Shown piece after piece: positions 8,788-15,883 of a stretch of 64,000 nt of DNA. How positions within the stretch are numbered: the first letter of the stretch is position 1; the number at the start of each line of letters is the position of its first letter. The stretch is from Bartonella machadoae (GTDB taxonomy: Bacteria > Pseudomonadota > Alphaproteobacteria > Rhizobiales > Rhizobiaceae). The stretch is taken from NCBI RefSeq assembly GCF_022559585.1, contig NZ_CP087114.1, positions 1,405,095-1,469,094 on the forward strand, read 5' to 3'. The notes under the pieces were generated by a model. The model did not search any database, was not told the origin of the DNA, and saw nothing but the letters and a program-made list of their open reading frames with translations. The position numbers and the translations under genes were made by a program.

Positions 8788-9180
8788 TCATGATTTTCTT
8801 TTTAAGATAATCTTAATAATATGTAGGATTACGAAAACGAAAAAAAACATTCCATGAAATAACGGTACGACAGAAATAAAATCAGAATAATACATTGTTA
8901 ATGTTTCAATAAATGCTGCAATACACCATAAAACAATTCCCCATAATGAATACATCCAAAGACCAATTAAAGCGATAGGATAAACAATGGCTAATATGGT
9001 TGCTGCATATTGCCACTGCCATGGCATGAGATCAAAACGCCATAAAACGCTCGGAAGGACACCAACAAGACGTACCCAATAAAAAATACTTAAACCTAAG
9101 CAGATAAGTGCTAAAAATCGCAAATAACCGTTATAAATTAAATTGATTTTTGAAATTTGTTTTTGAGGATCTTTTTTCAA
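8788..9180 (-). CDS. DUF6163 family membrane protein
   Basis: The 130-aa protein has about four predicted membrane segments and a basic C-terminus (ILKRKS). Its size and layout match the uncharacterised DUF6163 family of Rhizobiales; this assignment is from memory of the family. The start is a TTG that overlaps the stop of the upstream hydrolase gene (TTGA), so it is likely translationally coupled. A terminator follows immediately. Function is unknown. Confidence 0.6.
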   Translation of the reverse strand: MKKDPQKQISKINLIYNGYLRFLALICLGLSIFYWVRLVGVLPSVLWRFDLMPWQWQYAATILAIVYPIALIGLWMYSLWGIVLWCIAAFIETLTMYYSDFISVVPLFHGMFFFVFVILHIIKIILKRKS

Positions 9181-10241
9181 AATAATAATTCTTTTTCAAC
9201 GGGTTGAAAGTAAGCGTCTATCATTTCATTTGTGACAGACGAAAGTTTGTTTGGCTGCCATTTAGGTGTTTTGTCTTTATCAATTAACATTGCACGCACA
9301 CCTTCACGAAAATCATGCGAACTGACCATATGATGCGCGATGCGATTTTCAATTTTCATACAATCTTCCAAAGTTTGGCAATCTTCCAAAGTTTGGGATG
9401 GATTTCGTTTCATTTGTCTCCAAGTAACTTTTAAACTTGTTGGAGAACGCGACTGCAAAATATCATAACATTCTTTGGCGAATAAGACACCTTCTTTGCC
9501 TTTTTTATAAAGCAATTCAATACATTCCTCTAACGTATCAGCACTAAAACAAGCATTGATAAGACAGCGTATTTCATAACTTGTTTCATAGTCTTTTGTG
9601 ATTGCTCGTTCTTCTAAAGCTAATGTAGGATTTCCTTGTTCAATAATAGTTTTTTTTATGCACTCTAATTCAATTTCAGGAACAGCATGTGTTGCTAACC
9701 CTAAATTTAAGCAATCACCCCATTTTATGCGTGCGCCGGTCAATGCGAGATAAATGCCAAAATGATCAGGAAGAGAGGGTAAGAAAAAACTCGCACCAAC
9801 ATCTGGAAAAAATCCAATAGCACCTTCTGGCATAGCAAAGAGTGTATTTTCTGTAACAATTCGGTGTGAACCATAGATGGAAATCCCTACCCCTCCTCCC
9901 ATCCAAATACCATTTAAAAAAGAGATATAGGGTTTTGGAAAACACTGAATGTAAGCATTTAAACGATATTCGTCACTAAAATATTGATAAGAAGAAGGTT
10001 TTTCCCCCATATGATAGATTTCGACAACATCTCCACCAGCACAAAAAGCACGCCCCTCTCCTTCAACCAAGATGCAAGAAACATCATCATCTGTTTTCCA
10101 TGTATTGAGAGCTTTTTTAAAGGCGAAAACCATTCGATGATTAAGAGCATTTAATGCGAGAGGACGTGTGAGCTTTATAATGCCAGCATGCCCCTCTTTT
10201 GTAAAAAGAATATCATCACCTGCCCCAAAATCAATTTGCAT
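9177..10241 (-). CDS. 3-hydroxyisobutyryl-CoA hydrolase (enoyl-CoA hydratase family)
   Basis: The 354-aa crotonase-fold protein has the oxyanion-hole block GRAFCAGGD, then NGIWMGGGVGIS and MPEGAIGFFPDVGASFFL. Together with its length and C-terminal ECH_2 domain these mark the HIBYL-CoA hydrolase branch, which removes CoA from 3-hydroxyisobutyryl-CoA in valine breakdown. Residues QTLEDC occur twice in a row because of a perfect 18-bp tandem duplication at 9361-9396. It lies 21 bp after pcs and overlaps the DUF6163 gene. Confidence 0.85.
   Translation of the reverse strand: MQIDFGAGDDILFTKEGHAGIIKLTRPLALNALNHRMVFAFKKALNTWKTDDDVSCILVEGEGRAFCAGGDVVEIYHMGEKPSSYQYFSDEYRLNAYIQCFPKPYISFLNGIWMGGGVGISIYGSHRIVTENTLFAMPEGAIGFFPDVGASFFLPSLPDHFGIYLALTGARIKWGDCLNLGLATHAVPEIELECIKKTIIEQGNPTLALEERAITKDYETSYEIRCLINACFSADTLEECIELLYKKGKEGVLFAKECYDILQSRSPTSLKVTWRQMKRNPSQTLEDCQTLEDCMKIENRIAHHMVSSHDFREGVRAMLIDKDKTPKWQPNKLSSVTNEMIDAYFQPVEKELLF
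9361..9396. repeat. Perfect 18-bp tandem duplication inside the hydrolase gene
   Basis: The unit at 9361-9378 is repeated exactly at 9379-9396. The length is a multiple of three, so it adds six residues (QTLEDC twice) in the C-terminal domain without breaking the frame. The lack of any mismatch suggests a recent slippage event. Confidence 0.95.
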
Positions 10242-10262
10242 CTCCTCTCCTTTCCACAGTGC

Positions 10263-11036
10263 CTATATCATTGTTTTTTTTAAACCAAATTGAGGAAATA
10301 GCTGCATGATAGCACCAATACAATACATATAAATGCCTGTGAGTGAAATTCCTAGCTTAACCCAATATGGAGCATCTAATTTGTAAAAAAAAGCAGCAGC
10401 GCCAAAGGAACACCATAAAAGAAAAATTGGAAAGTTAAACCACCGCAAACGGATAACTCTTATTGGATGAATGAAATAAATCGGTAAAAAAGAGATAATT
10501 GCTGATAAAACAATAATGATAAAAGTAATCCACTCCCCTGGTTTTACTACAAAAAGCGTAAAAACCATCATATTCCAAACGACAGGGAACCCTTTAAAAA
10601 AGTTTTCTTTGGTTTTCATCCCAGTATCTGCATAATAGATAGCTGATGAAATGACAATGATAGCACTCGATAGAAACGACAGTCCTGAACCTATTAAACC
10701 ACTTTGATAAAGCGCAAAAGCTGGAATTAAAACATAAGTTACATAATCAATGATATTATCTAACAGTTCTCCAGACCAAGTTGGTAATATATATTTAACA
10801 TCAAGTTTGCGCGCAATTGGTCCATCAATACCATCAACAAGAAGAGCAAGTCCAAGCCAACAAAACATAGCAGTCCATTCTTTTTGGGATGCTGATATAA
10901 GAGAAAGAAACGCTAAAAACGAACCAGAAGCTGTGAGTAAATGGACAGAAAAGGCCTTTGCTTGTGGCATCGTTACTTTTTTATGGCGCAATCGATTGGC
11001 ATTCGTTTTGATTTTTTTTGTTAACTTACGTTTCAA
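10263..11036 (-). CDS. pcs: Phosphatidylcholine synthase
   Basis: The inner-membrane enzyme condenses choline directly with CDP-diacylglycerol to make phosphatidylcholine, a pathway typical of Rhizobiales and host-associated alphaproteobacteria. The CDP-alcohol phosphotransferase motif is visible as DGIDGPIARKL followed by SGELLDNIIDY, and several membrane segments follow. As given, the protein is 257 aa from a TTG preceded by GAGGG. An alternative ATG at 10970 (MPQAKAFSVH) gives 235 aa, which is closer to the usual family length; the basic N-terminal extension is therefore uncertain. Confidence 0.9.
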   Translation of the reverse strand: MKRKLTKKIKTNANRLRHKKVTMPQAKAFSVHLLTASGSFLAFLSLISASQKEWTAMFCWLGLALLVDGIDGPIARKLDVKYILPTWSGELLDNIIDYVTYVLIPAFALYQSGLIGSGLSFLSSAIIVISSAIYYADTGMKTKENFFKGFPVVWNMMVFTLFVVKPGEWITFIIIVLSAIISFLPIYFIHPIRVIRLRWFNFPIFLLWCSFGAAAFFYKLDAPYWVKLGISLTGIYMYCIGAIMQLFPQFGLKKTMI

Positions 11037-11251
11037 AGTTTTTTACCCTCGTTTCTACAGGTTCCATTCATATACCAATACGCCATTTTTACTTATGACA
11101 TGATTTTCGGTAAAAAAAATCATAAAAAGGTTACTTTTTTATATCGCTTTATTATTTACATAATATAATAGAAAAGCTTCATGCAATAAAAAGAGATTGT
11201 TCATTTGGAAACGCTAAAATATTTGTTAAATGAAAAAAGGCACAACGAGCA

Positions 11252-12460
11252 GTGACATTAAAAAAAACGCATAAAGATATTGCTGTCATTGGTGCGGGAC
11301 CAGTAGGTATGATCACAGCACTTAGCCTTGCGTGTAAAGGCTATTCTATTTGCCTTATTGGCCCCCCTACGCGTACAGATGAATTACGAACAACGGCTCT
11401 TATGATGCCAGCAATACGTATGCTTCAAGATCTCAATATTTGGAATATTCTAAAACATCATGCAGCACCTTTATCATTCATGAGAATTATAGATATAACT
11501 TCTAGAGTTATGCGTGCTCCTACTGTCAATTTTTCTTCTGCTGAAATTGGTGAAGAAGCTTTCGGTTATAATATCCCTAATATAGAGTTAAACAATGCAC
11601 TACTCTGTAAAATTGCACAGACACCCAATATTACAAGGTTTACTTCTTTAGCAAATTTCTTTCATCATAAAAAAAAGCATGTCTATATCACTCTTGCAGA
11701 TGGCAGGAATATTCAAACGCCACTTGTTGTGGCCGCTGATGGGCGCCACTCTTCAGCACGAGAAGCAGCGGGTATCGCAGTTAAGCAGTGGAATTATCCG
11801 CAAAAAGCACTTGTTCTCAATTTTTCTCATGAATTTTCTCATCAAAACATATCAACTGAATTTCATACAGAAAATGGTCCATTTACACAGGTTCCATTAC
11901 CAGGAAAAAGATCCAGTCTTATATGGGTTGTTAGCCCTTCTCATGCTGAAAAATTGTTAAACATAGAGTCAAAGGAATTTGAAAAAATAATAGAAAATCA
12001 GATGCAATCAATGCTGGGAAAACTGACATTAGAAACTCCCATTCAAGCATGGCCCCTTTCAGGACTTATCTCTCATCATTTTGCTGCCAATCGAACAATT
12101 TTAGTGGGTGAAGCAGCCCATGTTTTTCCTCCTATTGGGGCGCAGGGATTAAATTTAGGAATCCGTGATGTTCAAACTTTGATTGATATTTTACCCAACC
12201 AAATATCCGAATCTAATTCTGAAATGATTGTTACACACTATAATAGATACCGAAAACCTGATATATTAGCCAGAAGTGGCGCTGTTCATATGCTTAATTC
12301 TTCTTTACTTTCTGGTATGTTGCCTGTTCATATTACACGTAGTGTTGGGCTTGGATTATTACGTCATTGTTCACCGTTACGAAATTTATTTATGCGTGAA
12401 GGAATGTCTCCCGGTCAAGGATTCAAAGCAATTATGCAAAAATTCCAAAAAAAATCTTGA
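11252..12460 (+). CDS. FAD-dependent monooxygenase, UbiH/COQ6 family
   Basis: The 402-aa flavoprotein has the N-terminal dinucleotide motif GAGPVG, a mid-protein DG motif (VVAADGRHSSAREAAG) and the C-terminal FAD-binding block GEAAHVFPPIGAQGLNLGIRD. These are diagnostic of the ubiquinone-ring hydroxylases. The exact ring position hydroxylated cannot be told from sequence, because alphaproteobacteria use promiscuous members (UbiL, UbiM). The start is GTG 11252 with a weak ribosome binding site. The gene is divergent from pcs across a 215-bp spacer and appears monocistronic. Confidence 0.85.
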   Translation: MTLKKTHKDIAVIGAGPVGMITALSLACKGYSICLIGPPTRTDELRTTALMMPAIRMLQDLNIWNILKHHAAPLSFMRIIDITSRVMRAPTVNFSSAEIGEEAFGYNIPNIELNNALLCKIAQTPNITRFTSLANFFHHKKKHVYITLADGRNIQTPLVVAADGRHSSAREAAGIAVKQWNYPQKALVLNFSHEFSHQNISTEFHTENGPFTQVPLPGKRSSLIWVVSPSHAEKLLNIESKEFEKIIENQMQSMLGKLTLETPIQAWPLSGLISHHFAANRTILVGEAAHVFPPIGAQGLNLGIRDVQTLIDILPNQISESNSEMIVTHYNRYRKPDILARSGAVHMLNSSLLSGMLPVHITRSVGLGLLRHCSPLRNLFMREGMSPGQGFKAIMQKFQKKS

Positions 12461-12873
12461 AAGCAGTTTCATTTAAATCTTTGAATAAAGCCAAATATAT
12501 AGTAATCGAAGGCGAAAAAGGATCGCTGATATTTGTGCGGGTAAGAAAAGTCTTTTTGGCATAAAAATTGTTATCCAACATTTAAACTTGAAATGCTCTT
12601 CTATGCTAAAGCGTGTAAAAAATGATAGTGCGTGCAGTCTATCAATATAAGCCTTTTTGATATCAATTATTTGCGGATATAAGCACTGTGAAATAGAAAA
12701 GGTTGTTATAAGAACAGAAATCGCGTTATTCTTTCTCATAAGATCATTTCGGTTAATCAATATAAATTTTAAAAATTTTTTTCGTTAAGTATAGCATTGA
12801 AAATAAAAGATCTCTGGGAACCTGTTCGCAATACAGATGTTAATAAAGTATTGTTTTAACAGATGGTGAAAAG
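12461..12873. other. Spacer of about 410 bp with no convincing gene
   Basis: A minus-strand open frame covers most of this spacer (12473-12760; from ATG 12739, 88 aa, with a hydrophobic start). It has no good ribosome binding site and no recognisable family. The plus strand is broken by stops. It could be a decayed gene. The last 90 bp probably hold the promoter of the exported-protein gene at 12874. Confidence 0.3.
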
Positions 12874-13218
12874 ATGAGACTAAATAAAATTTTGCACTCA
12901 GCTATTTTTTTTATAGCAATGATCTGTCTCTCATCTATTGTTGCAGTTTCGATAAATAAGATTTTTTATACTCCTTATTGCCAAGCTTTTTCTTATAATT
13001 TTACCAAAGATATTACAAAACAAGGCCAAAATTCATTTACGGCTTCACAAATTAAAAACTGTCTCATGCAAAACGGTTTCATGGATATTAAACGATTGCG
13101 TTTGGATGATAAAGGTATTTGGCGTGCTTTAGTAGCATTTAAAAATCACCATTTTCTTGTATCAGTTGATTATTCTGGCACAGTTGGCATTCAAAATGAA
13201 AGAAAACAATATGATTAA
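12874..13218 (+). CDS. Small exported or membrane-anchored protein of unknown function
   Basis: The 114-aa product opens with a basic start and a strong hydrophobic segment (residues 8-27), which is either a signal peptide or a membrane anchor. A soluble domain of about 85 residues follows, with cysteines at about 36 and 64. The tail pattern WRALVAFKNHHFLVSVDYSGTV resembles small periplasmic PepSY-like folds, but this is only a hint. The last 8 bp overlap the next gene, so the pair is probably coupled. Confidence 0.6.
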   Translation: MRLNKILHSAIFFIAMICLSSIVAVSINKIFYTPYCQAFSYNFTKDITKQGQNSFTASQIKNCLMQNGFMDIKRLRLDDKGIWRALVAFKNHHFLVSVDYSGTVGIQNERKQYD

Positions 13219-13519
13219 TTTTAAGTCTTATAGTAAGAGTGATCCTTTTAGCAGTGAGAGAAATTTTTTAAAAAAAGTTTATTATTCTATTAAAGAACCT
13301 GCTTTTATAGGAGCCTTAAATGGTAGTGTATCAGGAGCAATTGCATCAATTCTCGCAACTTATGGATATATTTCTCTGCCAGGATTTGGTCCAATCATCG
13401 CAATGGGTGTAAGTATAGCATTTTTTACCGGAACGATAATTGGGGTAATAATAGGATCAATAATAGGTATTTTTGTTGGTACATTTTGTACTTTTTTAGG
13501 AACAAAATACACATTATAA
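13211..13519 (+). CDS. Small glycine-zipper membrane protein
   Basis: The 102-aa product starts at ATG 13211, inside the end of the upstream gene. An in-frame ATG at 13196 is possible. After a charged 30-residue N-terminus come two hydrophobic segments rich in small residues spaced as in glycine zippers (GALNGSVSGAIAS, then GTIIGVIIGSIIGIFVG). Such helices pack tightly in membranes and occur in outer-membrane 2TM proteins, lysis proteins and bacteriocins. I recognise no specific family. With its overlapping partner it forms a small accessory cassette next to sodC. Confidence 0.6.
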   Translation: MINFKSYSKSDPFSSERNFLKKVYYSIKEPAFIGALNGSVSGAIASILATYGYISLPGFGPIIAMGVSIAFFTGTIIGVIIGSIIGIFVGTFCTFLGTKYTL

Positions 13520-13520
13520 T

Positions 13521-13564
13521 CGATTAAACTTTATAACAAATTAGGAACTTTTATAATTTAATCG
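13521..13564. repeat. Imperfect hairpin after the glycine-zipper gene
   Basis: Bases 13521-13528 pair with 13557-13564, and 13531-13536 pair with 13551-13556, giving a 14-bp stem with a 2-nt bulge. It begins one base after the stop codon. There is no T-run, so a terminator role is only possible. The rest of the spacer to sodC shows nothing recognisable. Confidence 0.4.
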
Positions 13565-13831
13565 TTCTTAAAAACAGAGATGTTTTATAAGATTACGAAA
13601 TCCATTTTAGAAGTATTAAAAAAACGAGGTAAAATGCCTATAAAAGCCACATTATCCATTTAAGAGATAAGATCGTTTTAAGTTACATTAAAAACATCTA
13701 AAAAAAGATTTATCAAAAGAAATATGATTTATCAATGGTGTATGAAATATAAAAATGTTTTTATCATTATGTTTTTTTATTTTGTATTTCATTAACAAAA
13801 TTTATCTCAAATAATTATAAAAAGGTGTTCT

Positions 13832-14359
13832 ATGAATAAAATTTTCTTTCTCTTATTAGCTTTATTAATGTTTTTATTTCATTACTCTACGGCATTAGCA
13901 GAATCTATACAGGTAAAAGTTTATGAGCTCGAAAATATCAATACAAAAAAGCCTATTGGTACAATTAAAATTGAAGAAAGTACATATGGTCTGATTTTTG
14001 TACCCAATTTATCCACCTTGCCAGAAGGTTTGCATGGTTTTCATGTGCATGTAAATCCTTCATGTGATACGAAAGAAGGTATCATTGGTGGTGCTGCTGG
14101 TGGACATTATGATCCGCAGCATACTAACAAACATCTTGGACCTTATAACATCAATGGTCACTTGGGTGATTTGCCTGCACTGTATGTTGATGATAAAGGA
14201 CAATCAACAATGAGTGTTCTCGCCCCACGACTTAAAACAATCTCTGAAATTAAAGGACGTTCATTAATAATTCATTTAGGAGGAGATAATCACTCTGATA
14301 AGCCATTACCGCTTGGCGGAGGTGGAGTGCGTTTGGCATGTGGCATTATCGAAGAATAA
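13832..14359 (+). CDS. sodC: Periplasmic Cu-Zn superoxide dismutase
   Basis: The enzyme converts superoxide to hydrogen peroxide and oxygen in the periplasm and protects intracellular bacteria from host oxidative burst. The 175-aa protein has a signal peptide ending near ALA (residues 21-23). The metal ligands are visible in HGFHVH, GGHYDP and GHLGD, with the later histidine in IIHLGGDNHSDKP. Two cysteines (PSCD and LACG) form the usual disulfide. An AAAGGTG site precedes the start. The gene stands alone between spacers, so it probably has its own promoter in the 310-bp upstream region. Confidence 0.95.
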   Translation: MNKIFFLLLALLMFLFHYSTALAESIQVKVYELENINTKKPIGTIKIEESTYGLIFVPNLSTLPEGLHGFHVHVNPSCDTKEGIIGGAAGGHYDPQHTNKHLGPYNINGHLGDLPALYVDDKGQSTMSVLAPRLKTISEIKGRSLIIHLGGDNHSDKPLPLGGGGVRLACGIIEE

Positions 14360-14729
14360 ACTTAAAATCGCAATGAACTATGCAAATATGCATTTTGTTA
14401 TAGTTCATCAATCTTATAGTTTATGACTAAAATTTCTCATGTGGTTTCTTACTAAGAAATTATAAAATTTATTTTTTAGAGCATTTTTTATATTTACTAA
14501 CTTTATTTGTGCGATAAATAATAGCAGATTTTTTTATTGATCACTGATTTTGTCAATTTTCTTTGTGACATAATCATTTGCGAAAATAATATTTTTTTAA
14601 TTAAAAGAAACATAAACAAAGAGTTTTTCAAGATACAATCGACAACTTTATATTGATAGCGAGTAGTTAAGAACAATAAAAAATAAACTAAAAGTTTGAT
14701 AATGAAGAGCAATTTTAAAACAATAATGC
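14360..14729. other. Spacer of 370 bp between sodC and the R-M island
   Basis: This AT-rich spacer marks the left edge of the restriction-modification island. It holds an inverted repeat just after sodC (ATGAACTAT 14373-14381 with ATAGTTCAT 14400-14408, with an inner TGCA/TGCA pairing). That could form an RNA hairpin but has no T-run. A minus-strand open frame at 14503-14751 is T-rich low-complexity sequence and is not believed to be a gene. Confidence 0.4.
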
Positions 14730-15678
14730 TCATGGAGTTATTTGATTCCAATCAGATGGACGAATCTCGCCAGTCTGGTAGAATTGACGAATGAGTTTAA
14801 TATAATCAAAGAAGTCCTTATTTTCTTCTATCAATCTATTAGCAGTATTCCAATCAATTTCACTGCGTTCTTTAGCAGGAATGATAATTTGACTCTCGGA
14901 TGTATTTTCCTTATCCAATCTTATAAATCCAATTCCATGCAAACTTGAAAGTATTCGAAGTTCTTTTAAAGTATCAATACCTTCAATTTCACTCGCAACT
15001 AAATAACTAAAATTAGCCCATGAGGAGTTGCTAACTGTTTGAAAAAAAGCTTGTCGCAGATTTGAACGGTTGATAAGAATTTTGACTTCAAAAGACCAAA
15101 GCTTTGTTTTTTTATCAAAATATTGCAAAACACAATCTTTGATTTCAGGATGCCATTCGTTACTTAAATCCTGTAGCCCTACAACATCTGGATAAAGCCA
15201 TTTATTGCCACCATTGCCATGTTTGTTACGAGAGCGTTTTTCGTCAATACGCTTGCTATATACTTCAAGCTCTGTCCATAAAAATTGAGATAATAATGGA
15301 TACAGATCATGCTCTCTAACAGAAAGATCATTTATCTTAGAAGCCGAACATACGATACTTTTTTCTACTTCGTCAATTTCATCTTTATCTGTTAGTTGTG
15401 TAAAATAATATTGTCGTGGTCGACCTTCTGTGGTTTTAATTTCTGGATAACGTTTTTGCAATTGAGGGACGTCTAGATCCTATTTCAGCAACAATTTGCT
15501 GAATAAGAGCAGCTTCACTGTTAAGGGGAGCAACTGTCGCAGTTGAGCGCTTTTGCTTTTTATGACACTCCTCTGGATAATTTTCGAATATCCATTGAGC
15601 AATTTCTCTAACTGTAAATTTTTTTGTTGGGTTTTGCTTTAAAAAACTAAAAGTCGTTTTCATTAAATTTAGGAACAT
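14730..15678 (-). pseudogene. hrgA-like R-M-associated gene broken by a frameshift
   Basis: Two frames join into one 315-aa protein if a single extra A (minus strand, complement of 15462) is ignored. The N-terminal part has a winged-helix-like domain (KFTVREIAQWIFENYPEEC, then IQQIVAEIGSRRPS). The second part continues LQKRYPEIKTTEGRPRQYYF and ends in a region resembling a nuclease-like or COG2958 domain. This architecture matches HrgA proteins found beside restriction systems in Helicobacter and other bacteria. It lies 205 bp downstream of res on the same strand. Without correction, translation stops after 80 residues. Confidence 0.7.
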
Positions 15679-15883
15679 ATGTCAAATCATCCATTTTTAC
15701 ACTCTACTATAGTTAGACCACTTTAGTCATCTTTTACAAGAGAGAGTACAATAAATGGTTTTATTTTTGCGAGAAGAGTTTATTCCTTTTACATCACTCA
15801 ATTCGCTAAATGAAATCCAGATGTTTTTCTTCTAAAAAGACTTCTTTTTCTCTCATCAAGATGATTATTATTTGGGAAAAGAG

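Noticed and set aside
12473..12760. Minus-strand open frame of 95 codons with a hydrophobic start
   Set aside because: It begins at TTG or an internal ATG without a good ribosome binding site, has unusual composition and matches no family I know. It is mentioned only as possible decayed sequence.
14503..14751. Minus-strand frame of 82 codons after sodC
   Set aside because: It is T/A-rich low-complexity sequence dominated by Leu, Ile, Phe and Lys, with no ribosome binding site, and it overlaps the end of the hrgA-like gene.
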